Shown: positions 15,026-23,559, counted from the stretch's first letter. The stretch is DNA of 44,071 nucleotides from Gemmatimonadales bacterium (GCA_041390145.1 JAWKQM010000017.1:1-44071), one strand, 5' to 3'. A program made the numbers and translations. The notes: generated by a model not told the origin, from the sequence alone.

Positions 15026-15925
15026 CTAGTTCGCGCCCGTGCTGTGCAGCAGTGCCTGCAGCCCGATCAGCGCCCGCTCCTCCTGGGCGGTCGCCCCGAA
15101 GGCGCCGTCTTTCCGCTGCATGGCGATCAGGGCAGGTACCGCACGTGTGACCGCCTTCCGCGCGGGCGGCGTGTTGGCCACCATCAGTGAGTGCAGCGCA
15201 TGGAAGAGGTCGGCGTTGGCCCAGGTGCCGTCGTCCTGCTGGTTGTCGGCGATGAAGCGGGCCGTCTTCAGCGTGGCTCCCCGGTAAACGGGCGGCGAAA
15301 TCGCCAGCGGATGCAGGGCCGCAATGATCAGGTCAGGCGCGTAGTACCCGCTCCAGTCGTTCCATACGTCGGCCAGCACGGCGAGGCTCATCAGGTGCTT
15401 CTTGACGCTTGCCTTCCCGGCCAGGCCTGCCATCACCACGGCGCGCAGCGCCAGGCAACTCACCGCAAAGCGCGCCTGCGCTTCCGCGCGAAAGGTCTTG
15501 CCGCAGGGCAGGGTGATTGGCGCCAGCCGCTCGGTCTCGGGCGCCGGGGCGAAGAACCCCGCCAGGTAGTGGTCACAGGCCTTCTGCTCGTGACGCGCCG
15601 GATGGCACCCCTCACCAAAGGCCCCAGGCTTTCCCGCCAGGCCGAGTGTCCAATTGATGAACCGTGCGGTGCCCGGTTCCTGTCCCGAGTGCCCCAGGTC
15701 CATCAGCTCGATGGCACGCCAGATGGTGGGGAGGGCGGCACCGCCCACGCTGCCGTCGGTCCGGAGCCCTCTCTGCAGGCTGGCAATGATCGCCGCGCGC
15801 GCGGCCTCGTCCCCAGGAGCGGGACGACCGAGCGCCTCACGTGCCAGGATCGCCGCGCGGGAGCTTCGCGGGGCGAAGAACGCTTCCAGCCGCTCGATGG
15901 CGGCATTGGTGTTGGGGTGTCTCAC
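15026..15925 (-). CDS. Alpha/alpha-toroid (prenyltransferase/squalene-cyclase-like) repeat protein
   Basis: A 299-residue helical protein. Repeats resemble the QW motifs of terpene cyclase-like toroids: DNQQDDGTWANADLFHALHSL and AMQRKDGAFGATAQEERALIG, with further helix pairs before them. There is no DxDD or other cyclase acid motif, so cyclase activity is unlikely. HPARHEQKACDHY and a second cysteine (LPCGK) may bind a ligand or metal, which is inference. GTG 15925 overlaps the stop of the upstream membrane-protein gene as GTGA; an upstream extension would read that gene in another frame. No signal peptide. Function unknown. Confidence 0.65.
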   Translation of the reverse strand: MRHPNTNAAIERLEAFFAPRSSRAAILAREALGRPAPGDEAARAAIIASLQRGLRTDGSVGGAALPTIWRAIELMDLGHSGQEPGTARFINWTLGLAGKPGAFGEGCHPARHEQKACDHYLAGFFAPAPETERLAPITLPCGKTFRAEAQARFAVSCLALRAVVMAGLAGKASVKKHLMSLAVLADVWNDWSGYYAPDLIIAALHPLAISPPVYRGATLKTARFIADNQQDDGTWANADLFHALHSLMVANTPPARKAVTRAVPALIAMQRKDGAFGATAQEERALIGLQALLHSTGAN

Positions 15926-16287
15926 GCCAGGAGCAGGGAGAGGATGCCGCCCGCGGCTGCCCCGCGGATGCCGCCCAGGAGCACGTGCAGCAGTGGAGGG
16001 AAGGGCGCATGGTCCATGTCGGCCACCCGCATCCAGCCCGCCCATTCGACCAGCAAGCCGAGCAATCCGAACAGGAGCCACCATCCGCCGTGTCCGAGGC
16101 TTGCAAACCAGAGCCCGGCGATGAGCGTGAAGAGCAGCGCCTCGATGAAGTACGCACCCGGCGCACGGCGCAGCACACCGCGACCCGGCTCACGCCCGCC
16201 GCCGGCGACTTTCCCCTCGATGGCTTCCCAGATCAGGAAGAGCATCCAGATGGCCATCCACCCGAGAAGCAGGTGCACGAGGGGCAT
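15922..16287 (-). CDS. Four-helix integral membrane protein, unknown function
   Basis: A 121-residue hydrophobic protein with segments at about 3-21, 45-63, 65-82 and 99-120, and a short basic loop (GGREPGRGVLRRAPG) after the first. I do not recognise the family. It starts five bases after the amidohydrolase stop and overlaps the toroid gene's GTG, so the three genes form one transcription unit. The frame continues upstream within the amidohydrolase gene, but that part is arginine-rich shadow sequence, so ATG 16287 is the sensible start. Confidence 0.65.
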   Translation of the reverse strand: MPLVHLLLGWMAIWMLFLIWEAIEGKVAGGGREPGRGVLRRAPGAYFIEALLFTLIAGLWFASLGHGGWWLLFGLLGLLVEWAGWMRVADMDHAPFPPLLHVLLGGIRGAAAGGILSLLLA

Positions 16288-16292
16288 CGACG

Positions 16293-17654
16293 CTACCAGC
16301 GATTGCGGATCGAATCCGCCAGGACGAGTTGCCCGCGCACCATTACACGCGTCACTGCGCGGGTGTTCCTGATGTCGGCCAGCGGGTCCTTGCTCAAGAT
16401 CACGAGGTCGGCGGCCTTGCCAGGCACGAGCGTGCCCAGCGAGTCGGCTCCGAGCAGCGCCGCCGCATCGCGCGTCCCAGCGCCCAACGCCTCCGCCGGC
16501 GTCAGCCCGGCGCCGACCAGCAGCTCGAGTTCGAGGTGCTCGCTGGCGCCTGGCACCAGCATCTGGTTCGATGCGTCGGTGCCGGTCACGACTCGGCCGC
16601 CCGCCTGCTTGAACGCCCTGACGAAGAGGTCCTGCATCGGCCGTCCCCGGCGGAACGCCGCGAAGTCGGCCTCCGTCCAGCCGGCCCGGGCCACCATGTC
16701 GGGGACATTCCACGCCGCGCGCTCATTGGCGGGCACCGAGAGCAGGTCAGGGTTTGTGGCGGAGGCGGAGTCGTCCAACTGACTGAACACTTCGTGGAGT
16801 GCCAGCGTCGGGACCATCGTCACCTTCGTCTCGGCGAGTTGCCCCGCCAGTCGGGTCAGCGTGACGGAGTCGAGCGTCGCCCAGCTCCGCTCGAACGCGG
16901 TCCAGCCGGCCCAGAATCCGTTCCGGTGTGCGGCAAAGAGCGGATCCGCCCGTCCCGCCGCCTCCGGCACGCCGCTCAGGTGCTCGATCGATGTGACCCC
17001 GATCTTGCCGGCGGTGAGGGCGTCGGTCAGCCCGAGGTGCGCGGCGACCGGCATCCGGAAGGTGCGGGCCTCATCGACAATCGCCTCCATCAACTCGGGG
17101 GTGATGCGGGTGTAGGCCTTGATCAGATGGGCGCCCGCCACCGAGAGACGGTCCACCGCCTGGCGCGCGCTGCGGGTGTCGGTGACCTCTGTGGCGTTGG
17201 GATAGGTGGCGGGCGCGCCGTCGATCATGGCGCCCGCAACATAGATCCGGGGGCTCAGGCTGCCGCCGCCGAGATCGGCAGCCTCCGACATCGCGAAGAT
17301 ACTGTCCTGGTCGTTGTGGACGTCGCGCACGGTGGTGACGCCGTATGCGATATACCGGTCGAGCGCCCAGCGGGCGACGTGGGCGTGCGCATCGATGAGG
17401 CCTGGGATGATCCAGCTGCCGGAGACGTCAATCTGCTTGGTGCCGCGGGGGAGGAGGACATTTTCCCGGGGGCCCACCGCCTCGATGGTCTCGCCGCGCA
17501 CCAGGATGACGCCGTCACGGAGCGGCGTGCCACCTCGGCCGTCGAGGATCGTGGCGCCCATCAGCGCCGTGCGCGGTGGTCCCTGCTCGGCGCAGGCGCC
17601 GAGCAGCGTCAGACTGAGGAAGATGCTCGCGACGGTCGCGGTCGCTCTGGTCAT
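16293..17654 (-). CDS. Exported amidohydrolase family lipoprotein
   Basis: A 453-residue metal-dependent hydrolase of the imidazolonepropionase/prolidase-like amidohydrolase group. The signal is MTRATATVASIFLSLTLLGA, with Cys21 a lipobox cysteine. Metal and catalytic residues are complete: His90 and His92 in IDAHAH, Lys179 (probably carboxylated), His206 in AAHLG, His225 in SIEHLSG and Asp360 in TGTDAS. The C-terminal strand GKAADLVILSKDPLADI is characteristic. Substrates in this group are cyclic amides, dipeptides or xenobiotics; none can be named. ATG 17654 is chosen over 17672 because GGGAAGAG sits eight bases upstream and the signal peptide becomes canonical. Confidence 0.88.
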   Translation of the reverse strand: MTRATATVASIFLSLTLLGACAEQGPPRTALMGATILDGRGGTPLRDGVILVRGETIEAVGPRENVLLPRGTKQIDVSGSWIIPGLIDAHAHVARWALDRYIAYGVTTVRDVHNDQDSIFAMSEAADLGGGSLSPRIYVAGAMIDGAPATYPNATEVTDTRSARQAVDRLSVAGAHLIKAYTRITPELMEAIVDEARTFRMPVAAHLGLTDALTAGKIGVTSIEHLSGVPEAAGRADPLFAAHRNGFWAGWTAFERSWATLDSVTLTRLAGQLAETKVTMVPTLALHEVFSQLDDSASATNPDLLSVPANERAAWNVPDMVARAGWTEADFAAFRRGRPMQDLFVRAFKQAGGRVVTGTDASNQMLVPGASEHLELELLVGAGLTPAEALGAGTRDAAALLGADSLGTLVPGKAADLVILSKDPLADIRNTRAVTRVMVRGQLVLADSIRNRW

Positions 17655-17712
17655 GAAGGCTCTTCCCGGCATCGCTCTGCCGTTGCAGCTGTGAGGTGAG
17701 CGGGGTTGGCGG

Positions 17713-17740
17713 AAAAGCGCCCCGGGGTGGCCGGGGCGCT
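17713..17740 (-). terminator. Rho-independent terminator of the histone-like gene
   Basis: A perfect 10-bp stem, AGCGCCCCGG (17716-17725) with CCGGGGCGCT (17731-17740), and a 5-nt loop. On the minus strand it is followed by TTTTCC. It begins 8 bp after the histone-like gene's stop and separates that gene from the amidohydrolase unit. Confidence 0.85.
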
Positions 17741-17748
17741 GGAGGAAT

Positions 17749-18111
17749 CTACTTCCCTCTCTTCTTGACCGGCGTTCTCTTTCTGGCCGGCGCCTTCTTC
17801 TTCGCGGCCTTTTTCACCGCTTTCTTCTTCGCGGGGGCCTTCTTCTTGGCGGCCTTCTTGACCGGCTTCTTGCTGGCCGGCGCTTTCTTCTTCGTAACCT
17901 TCTTTGCCGCCTTCTTCTTCGCCGGTGCCTTCTTCTTGGCCGGCTTCTTGGCTGCCGCCTTCTTCGGCGTCACCTTTTTCGGCGTCGCCTTCTTCGCAGC
18001 TGGGGGCTTCGGCGGCGGAGGTGGGGGTGGGGGAGTCGGCACCTTCTGGGGCGACATCGGCATGGGGTCCATCCATCCCGCTCCGGACCAGCCCATCTCC
18101 AGATTACTCAT
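17749..18111 (-). CDS. Lys/Ala-rich histone H1-like DNA-binding protein
   Basis: A 120-residue, extremely basic protein. Residues 1-24 are a neutral head (MSNLEMGWSGAGWMDPMPMS then PQKV), about 25-37 a proline hinge with eight consecutive prolines, and 38-120 a repetitive tail of AKKKAPA/VKKAAKK/TPKK units. Such tails resemble histone H1, bacterial H1-like proteins (Hc1, BpH, AlgP) and are expected to bind and compact DNA. The composition alone supports this; there is no folded domain. AGGTGGAGGAA precedes ATG 18111, and a strong terminator follows, so it is probably a monocistronic, well-expressed gene. Repetitive codons make length variation between strains likely. Confidence 0.8.
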   Translation of the reverse strand: MSNLEMGWSGAGWMDPMPMSPQKVPTPPPPPPPPKPPAAKKATPKKVTPKKAAAKKPAKKKAPAKKKAAKKVTKKKAPASKKPVKKAAKKKAPAKKKAVKKAAKKKAPARKRTPVKKRGK

Positions 18112-18413
18112 CGGCTATTCCTCCACCTGCTGGTGCGACGCCCCCCGTCGCCGGACCGCGCAACCTGCGCGGGCGTAATTTCATCCCTAATTACTCGCAC
18201 TTCGGGGGTGGTTCTGCAAGCGCCGGGCGCGAAACCGAGCGATTCGGGCGGTTCCCGGCGGAAGAGGGCAGCGGGCCCCGCGCCGTGGATATAACGATAA
18301 CATTATGTTTCACAACAACTTATGTGCTCTTGCCGCCAAAATGGCGCCCACCCCGCCACGGGGAGCGCCCGACCCGCCTTTCTCCGTCCCCGTCCATCCT
18401 TTAGTTTCCCCCC
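18112..18413. promoter_or_regulatory. 302-bp divergent intergenic region with AT-rich islands
   Basis: No gene is seen between the histone-like gene (minus) and the BIG2/PD40 gene (plus). Two AT-rich islands stand out in GC-rich surroundings: near 18175-18200 and 18289-18325. The second contains the palindrome AACAT-T-ATGTT (18299-18309) and, on the minus strand, TTGTGA with TATATC 16 bp later, a possible histone-like gene promoter with a 180-nt leader. Just before the plus-strand GTG, TAGTTT (18402-18407) could be a -10 for a leaderless message. Confidence 0.4.
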
Positions 18414-20603
18414 GTGATCCGCCCCCGATTCCTATCCCTGATGCTCCTTGCCCTGCCCTCCCTCCTCTGGGGGCAGACCGCCGTCGAGGTTCAAGTCACT
18501 CCCGCCCAGCTGCGGCTCAAGGTGGCCCAGGAGGAGCGCCTCTTCCTCAGCGCCTACGATGCCGATGGCAACCTCCTGACCGCACCGACATTCAGCTTCG
18601 CGGTCTCCAAGGCCGGGGTCGTGAGCGTGGACAGGGAGGGCACCGTCGTCGGGGTGGCCCCCGGCAAGGCGAGTATTGAGGTGCGCTCTGGCACCGGCTC
18701 GGCCACCGTTGCCGTGACGGTGACCGGTCCGCCGCCGCCCCCTCGCGAGCCGGAGCCGATGCCGGTGCTCCCCGCCGGCGCTCGGCTGGTGCCGACTCCA
18801 GACTCTCTGTGGCTGCTCCGGCTTGAGACGGCGCGGGTGTCGATGGGGTTGGTGGTGCCGGACGGCTCGGGGCTCGGCCAGGTGCAGGTCTCCTGGCGTT
18901 CGACGGCCCCCGACATCGTCTCGGTGACGGAAACAGGTGAAGTCACGGCGCTCCAGCTGGGGCAGGCCCAGGTCATCGGCACCGGACTCGGTGGGCTGAC
19001 CGGCACCGTGCAGGTGGTCGTTCGCGACGACTCGCTCGCCGTGACCCCCGATCATCTCGTTCTGCCCGTGACCGGTGTGGATTCAGTGCGGGTGTCGGTG
19101 CCGGCGCAGGGTGACCGGACGCTCACCTACGGATTGGCCTGGCGGAGCAGCGATTCCACCGTCGTGGCCGTCGGTCGCGAGGGCCTGGCGCGCGGCGTGG
19201 CGCCGGGCGAGGCCTATATGCTCCTCATCGGGTACGGACAGCAGCGCGCAGTGCGAGTGACCGTTCACCCCCCGATCGATCGCCTCCTGCTGGCTCCAGC
19301 GCCGAACACGCCGATCCGGCTCACCCCCGGTGCCACCACCGCGTTTGTGCTTCAAGGACTGGCCGCCGACTCCACGCCGGTCGCCGCCGCCGGGTATGAG
19401 TGGGTGGTGGGCGACACGACCGTGGCCACCTTCGATCCCGCCGCCCGCCGGTTGACCGCGCGTGGCCTCGGCCGCACCACGCTGGGCATGACGACGTTCG
19501 GCTTCGAGCCCACGGTCTGGGACATCGAGGTTGTCGCCGGAGGACTCGCCTTCGAGCGGCCGCGGCTGCGGCTCCTTCCCGGCATGAGGGACTCCCTCCT
19601 CGTGTCGCTGCTCGATGTCGATGGCCGCGCCATCGGCCGGCCAAGTTCGGTCGAGTACACCATCGATCGGCCGGAGGTGGCCACCGTCGACCGCAACGGG
19701 GTCGTGACGGCCGCCAGCGTTGGCGGGGCGACCATCACCGCGCGCACCCCGTGGGGCACCGCCGCCACCGCGCGCCTCTTTGTGACCGACGATCTCCTGC
19801 TCAGCATTCGCCGCGGCGCGGGCGCCGACCTCGTCCAGGTCGACCCGGAGGACGCCGGCTCCCTCGTGCCGCTGCGCGCCGACGGGAACCTGAACGAGCA
19901 GGCCGTCTGGTCGCCCGATGGCACCCGGATCGCGTTCAGCGGCACCGTCGACGGCAACACCGACATCTATGTCATGGACGCCGACGGGAAGAATCTCACC
20001 CGCCTGACGACGGCGCCGGAGCAGGACAGCGAACCGGCCTGGGCCCCTGATGGCGGAACGATCGCGTTCACGTCGCAGCGCGGTGGTACGCCGCAGATCT
20101 GGGCCATGAATGTCGACGGGACGGGCCTGCGTCAGCTCACCAGCGGCAACGGTGCCAACACCTCGCCTGTCTTCCGCCGTGATGGGAAGATGCTTGCCTT
20201 CATCTCGACCCGGGACGGGAACGCCGATCTCTTCGAGATGGGCAACGAGGGCGCCGACCCGCAGGCGATCACGCGCACCCCCGAGGCGGAGTCACATCCG
20301 GCGTATTTCCCCAACGGCGACCTGGCCGTGGTGGTGACGCGTCCCGGGCGCGGGGACATTCTCCGCATCCGCGCCGGCGACGGCCAGCGGATCATGCTCC
20401 AGTCGATGGCCGGGACGATCACCTCGCTCGCGCTCGCTCCCGGTGGTGGCACGCTCGCCTTCACGCTCGCGCAGCCGGCCGTCGACCCGACGGCGCCGCC
20501 GGTCACCTCGTTCCAGATCAAGGGTCTCGCGCCGGACCTGGCACCGCTCGCCCTCCCCGTGTCCGGTGACGTCATCTCCGCCGCCTTCCAGAGGAGCCGG
20601 TGA
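18414..20603 (+). CDS. Exported BIG2 Ig-like repeat protein with PD40/TolB-type propeller
   Basis: A 729-residue secreted protein. Signal peptide 1-20 (LMLLALPSLLWG). About five bacterial Ig-like (BIG2) domains follow (roughly 23-104, 121-205, 206-290, 291-375, 376-457), each ending in a segment such as GTVVGVAPGKASIEV or GVVTAASVGGATITA; a proline linker lies at 105-118. The C-terminal 270 residues are PD40 repeats (WSPDGTRIAFSG, WAPDGGTIAFTS, FRRDGKMLAFIS), forming a TolB-like propeller. Such proteins bind surface ligands or other proteins. The start is GTG 18414, without a Shine-Dalgarno; ATG 18441 is an alternative. It overlaps the alcohol dehydrogenase gene by GTGA. Confidence 0.88.
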   Translation: MIRPRFLSLMLLALPSLLWGQTAVEVQVTPAQLRLKVAQEERLFLSAYDADGNLLTAPTFSFAVSKAGVVSVDREGTVVGVAPGKASIEVRSGTGSATVAVTVTGPPPPPREPEPMPVLPAGARLVPTPDSLWLLRLETARVSMGLVVPDGSGLGQVQVSWRSTAPDIVSVTETGEVTALQLGQAQVIGTGLGGLTGTVQVVVRDDSLAVTPDHLVLPVTGVDSVRVSVPAQGDRTLTYGLAWRSSDSTVVAVGREGLARGVAPGEAYMLLIGYGQQRAVRVTVHPPIDRLLLAPAPNTPIRLTPGATTAFVLQGLAADSTPVAAAGYEWVVGDTTVATFDPAARRLTARGLGRTTLGMTTFGFEPTVWDIEVVAGGLAFERPRLRLLPGMRDSLLVSLLDVDGRAIGRPSSVEYTIDRPEVATVDRNGVVTAASVGGATITARTPWGTAATARLFVTDDLLLSIRRGAGADLVQVDPEDAGSLVPLRADGNLNEQAVWSPDGTRIAFSGTVDGNTDIYVMDADGKNLTRLTTAPEQDSEPAWAPDGGTIAFTSQRGGTPQIWAMNVDGTGLRQLTSGNGANTSPVFRRDGKMLAFISTRDGNADLFEMGNEGADPQAITRTPEAESHPAYFPNGDLAVVVTRPGRGDILRIRAGDGQRIMLQSMAGTITSLALAPGGGTLAFTLAQPAVDPTAPPVTSFQIKGLAPDLAPLALPVSGDVISAAFQRSR

Positions 20604-21637
20604 AGGCACTCGTCCTGCCCAAACTGGGTGGGTGGGAAGACCTGGCGGTGGCCGACGTGCCGGCGCCCCGGGTGACCCGCCCCGGTGACGTCCGGGTGCG
20701 CGTCCATACCGCGGGCATCAATCACCTCGATCTCTTCATTCTCGGCGGCCTCCCCGGCATCAGTTACACCTTCCCGCATATCGTGGGGAGCGACGCCGCC
20801 GGCGTCGTCGAATCGGTGGGGTCGGCGGTGACCGGGTGGAAGCCCGGCGACCGGGTGATGATGAACCCCGGCATCGGTTGCAATGCATGCGATCTCTGCG
20901 CGGCCGACCAGCAGCCGCTCTGCCGCGACTATCGCCTGCTCGGCGAGCATGTTCCCGGAACCATCGGTGAATTCGTGGTGGTGCCCGCCACCAACCTGGC
21001 ACGGGTGGCCGACGACATGCCCTGGGCGCAGGCCGCCGGTTTTTCCCTGGCGGCGCTCACCTCCTGGCGGATGCTCACCGGCCGGGCGCGCCTCCGCGCC
21101 GGGGAGACCGTGCTCATCTGGGGTATCGGCGGTGGCGTGGCGCAGTCCTGCCTGCAGATCGCCAAGATGATCGGCGCGACGACCATCGTGACCAGCTCCT
21201 CCGATGACAAGCTCGAACGCGCTCGGGCGCTGGGCGCCGATCACGTGCTCAACCACGCCCGCGATGACGTGCCAAAGGCGGTTCGCGCCCTGACCGACGG
21301 CCGCAACGCCGACGTCGTGGTGGACAACGTCGGCGAAGCCACCTGGCAGAAATCGTTGCGTGCGCTCGGCCGCGGCGGCCGCCTGGTCACCTGCGGCGGC
21401 ACCACCGGCCCGATGGTGACGACCGACGTGCGGAAGCTCTTCTGGTACCAGTGGGACATCCTGGGCAGCACGATGGGCGGCGACCGGGAGTACCAGGAAG
21501 TGGCGCGCCACGCTGCCGAAGGGCGGCTCTGGCCCGTCGTGGATTCGGTGGTACCGCTGTCGGAGGGGGCGGAGGCGTTCCGCCGCATGGCCGACGGCGC
21601 ACAATTCGGCAAACTCGTGATCGAGGTGGCACCGTGA
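20600..21637 (+). CDS. Zinc-dependent alcohol dehydrogenase family (MDR) protein
   Basis: A 345-residue medium-chain dehydrogenase/reductase. The GroES-like N-domain has GSDAAGVV and the structural zinc lobe CNACDLCAADQQPLC (four cysteines). The Rossmann domain begins at VLIWGIGGGVAQSCLQIAKM (about 172-191). The usual catalytic zinc Cys near residue 40 is replaced (AGINHLDLFILGG), as in quinone oxidoreductase-like members, so the enzyme may not need catalytic zinc. GTG 20600 overlaps the stop of the BIG2/PD40 gene, and its own stop overlaps the next gene's GTG. Substrate unknown; NAD(P)H-dependent cytosolic redox activity is expected. Confidence 0.9.
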   Translation: MKALVLPKLGGWEDLAVADVPAPRVTRPGDVRVRVHTAGINHLDLFILGGLPGISYTFPHIVGSDAAGVVESVGSAVTGWKPGDRVMMNPGIGCNACDLCAADQQPLCRDYRLLGEHVPGTIGEFVVVPATNLARVADDMPWAQAAGFSLAALTSWRMLTGRARLRAGETVLIWGIGGGVAQSCLQIAKMIGATTIVTSSSDDKLERARALGADHVLNHARDDVPKAVRALTDGRNADVVVDNVGEATWQKSLRALGRGGRLVTCGGTTGPMVTTDVRKLFWYQWDILGSTMGGDREYQEVARHAAEGRLWPVVDSVVPLSEGAEAFRRMADGAQFGKLVIEVAP

Positions 21638-22338
21638 GTGAACTCTGGGACCGGCTGTCCTACGGGATGGAACAGCTCAGCTTTTTTCTGCCGGCCATCA
21701 TCGGCGCCGGTGTGCTCCTGCTGGCCGGCTACTTCGTGGCGCGCCAGGTGGAGAAGTGGGTGGACCGCACCCTCATGAAGCTCAACTTCAACCGGGTGGC
21801 CGCGGAAGGCGGGCTCGCCGAGGTCATGGAGCGGGCGGAACCGTCCCTCGACCCGGTCCACGCGGTCGGCAAGCTGGCCTTCTGGCTCGTGATGCTCGTG
21901 GTCATCCTGCTCTCGAGCACCGCGCTCGGCCTCGAGAGCATCAACGAAATGTTCGGCTTGATGCTCGGCTTCCTGCCGACCCTCATCAGCGCCATCGTTG
22001 TCGTCATTCTCGGCATCGTGGTCGGTGAGTTCCTGCGCGGACTGATCGTGGCGTCGGCCGGCAAGGTGGAGGGCGTGCCGACGCTGGCCCGGGTGTCGAA
22101 GGGTGTCGTGGTGATGATTGCGGTGTTCATGGCGGTGCAGCAGGTGGGCGTCGCCGAGGACATCGTGACCACGGCGTTCTCGCTCATTCTCGGCGCCGTG
22201 GCCCTCGCGACGGGCCTGGCCTTCGGGATCGGGAACACGAAACTGGCGGGCGAGGTCACCCGCCGCTGGTATGAGGAGGGACGGCGGAAGCGGACCGAGC
22301 GCACCCGATCGACGGACCCGAAACCGCCGGAGGCATAG
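21634..22338 (+). CDS. MscS-TM-helix-type membrane protein
   Basis: A 234-residue membrane protein with about five helices. It carries the conserved TM-helix repeat found in MscS-like proteins: LPAIIGAGVLLLAGYFVARQ near the N-terminus and LGAVALATGLAFGIGNTKLA near the end. The cytoplasmic beta and alpha/beta domains of real MscS channels are absent, so mechanosensitive gating is unproven. The tail is basic and polar. GTG 21634 overlaps the dehydrogenase stop (GTGA), and a longer in-frame extension upstream reads the dehydrogenase in a shadow frame. A stem-loop with TCTT follows 43 bp after the stop. Confidence 0.8.
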   Translation: MSELWDRLSYGMEQLSFFLPAIIGAGVLLLAGYFVARQVEKWVDRTLMKLNFNRVAAEGGLAEVMERAEPSLDPVHAVGKLAFWLVMLVVILLSSTALGLESINEMFGLMLGFLPTLISAIVVVILGIVVGEFLRGLIVASAGKVEGVPTLARVSKGVVVMIAVFMAVQQVGVAEDIVTTAFSLILGAVALATGLAFGIGNTKLAGEVTRRWYEEGRRKRTERTRSTDPKPPEA

Positions 22339-22380
22339 GGTCCATTTCGTCGGACAACACCATGCGCGGGCGGACCGACC

Positions 22381-22405
22381 GGGGTGGGCCTATGCCCACC
22401 CCTCT
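22381..22405 (+). terminator. Terminator of the BIG2/dehydrogenase/MscS-like operon
   Basis: GGGGTGGGC (22381-22389) pairs with GCCCACCCC (22394-22402) around a 4-nt loop, followed by TCTTC. It lies 43 bp past the last stop of the operon, in the spacer converging on the CBS gene. Confidence 0.65.
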
Positions 22406-22509
22406 TCAAACGAATTCAACCCAACGTGCCGGATGCCAGGAATCCCCACGGTTTACCATTTCCGTGAGGCTGCCTGCTGACAGTTGCAGCCGGCGACTGC
22501 ACCCGCCGC

Positions 22510-22944
22510 CTACCTGACGTCGAACATGTAGCTGTTGAGGTACTGGATGGTGGCGGTCTTCTCCGCCACCTGGAAGGCCAGCAGGTCGCCGCTGGTCACG
22601 AGCCCGATGAGGCCGCGGGCGTCGGTCACCGGCAGGTGCCGGATCCGCTTGCCGCTCATGATGGCGCCACACTCCTCGATGCTCGTTTCCGGCAGGCAGG
22701 TGATGACGGGTGACGTCATCACCTCGCGCACCTTGGTCTCCGCCGGACTCCGTCCCGCCGCCACCACCCGCCGCAGAATATCTCGTTCGGTAAAGACACC
22801 CAGCAGGGCGCCGTCTTCCAGGACCACGAGCCCGCCGATGGTGTGCTGGTTCATCACCTGGGCGGCGGCGAGGACAGTATCGGAGGGGGCAATCGAAATG
22901 ACATCGCCGCTCTTGCGAGCGAGCAGGTCGCGGACGGTGGGCAT
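22510..22944 (-). CDS. Two-CBS-domain protein
   Basis: A 144-residue protein made of one Bateman module: CBS1 about 7-58 (ISIAPSDTVLAAAQVMNQHTI, LLGVFTERDILRRVV) and CBS2 about 74-128 (VREVMTSPVITCLPETSIEE, GLIGLVTSGDLLAF). Such stand-alone modules bind adenine nucleotides and regulate partner proteins; some act in redox or stress responses. The T/S-x-x-D nucleotide motifs TERD and TSGD are both present. AGGAG lies eight bases upstream of ATG 22944. No effector domain or obvious partner is encoded beside it. Confidence 0.9.
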   Translation of the reverse strand: MPTVRDLLARKSGDVISIAPSDTVLAAAQVMNQHTIGGLVVLEDGALLGVFTERDILRRVVAAGRSPAETKVREVMTSPVITCLPETSIEECGAIMSGKRIRHLPVTDARGLIGLVTSGDLLAFQVAEKTATIQYLNSYMFDVR

Positions 22945-23019
22945 CGGCGCGCTCCTGAGGAGGATGCTCCGATATTACGTGCTTGTGGCGGGGACCGCCA
23001 GCACGAGGCGGAAACGACC

Positions 23020-23382
23020 CTAGCGCCGCGAGCGCCGGATGACGGCGGCGAAGAGCCCCGCACAGGCCACGGCGATGATCATGGCCAGGATCGGCCACGA
23101 GACGCCGGCACCGCCCTCGGCGCCTCGATCCGAGACGACGGCCGCCGCAACGCCCAGCCCAACGATCCCGGCGACCAGCGCTGCGGCGATCTGCCGACGG
23201 GGCGGTGTCGTGACTGACTCCTCGCCGATGGCGATCGCGGCGGCCGCACGGAGATCCTCCCTGCTGGTGCCGGGATACTGGGTCTCGAACTTCTCGACCT
23301 CCGCCTTCAGGCGACGGCCGAGGTCCTGGGCCCGCGCCGAGACGGCGGGCTGGGGGGGCACAACGATGGGGACGAATGCCAT
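23020..23382 (-). CDS. Small two-helix membrane protein, unknown function
   Basis: A 120-residue protein. The N-terminal half is soluble with a helical region (QDLGRRLKAEVEKFETQYP) and TSREDLRAAAAIAIGEES. Two hydrophobic segments follow (about 64-84 and 95-114), ending in a basic tail RRSRR. I do not recognise the family. ATG 23382 directly follows the stop of the 58-residue gene (TAGATG), and GGGAG near the end of that gene can serve as ribosome site, so both are expressed together. Confidence 0.6.
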   Translation of the reverse strand: MAFVPIVVPPQPAVSARAQDLGRRLKAEVEKFETQYPGTSREDLRAAAAIAIGEESVTTPPRRQIAAALVAGIVGLGVAAAVVSDRGAEGGAGVSWPILAMIIAVACAGLFAAVIRRSRR

Positions 23383-23559
23383 CTAGAACTCCCGCTTCTT
23401 CATCTCCTTGAAGAGCCGTCGCGTCTCGGAGTCCATCTCCTCCGGCTTCTGGCGGAGGGTGGAGTCGTACTGGGCGGCGCGCTCCGCCACCGGTGGCTTG
23501 ATCTTGGCGGCGTTCTTCTGGGCCAGCCGGGCAATCCGCTGGTCGTCTTTCTTGGACAT
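23383..23559 (-). CDS. Small charged 58-residue protein
   Basis: ATG 23559 to TAG 23383. The protein begins MSKKDDQRIARLAQKNAAKI and ends RRLFKEMKKREF; nearly 45 percent of residues are charged, with predicted helices and no hydrophobic core. GGAGG sits seven bases upstream of the start, strong support for translation. It is directly followed by the two-helix membrane protein gene (TAGATG junction). Function unknown; a soluble partner of that membrane protein is a reasonable guess from the coupling. Confidence 0.65.
   Translation of the reverse strand: MSKKDDQRIARLAQKNAAKIKPPVAERAAQYDSTLRQKPEEMDSETRRLFKEMKKREF

Noticed and set aside
20132..21604. Minus-strand open frame of 490 codons
   Set aside because: Antisense to the BIG2/PD40 and dehydrogenase genes.
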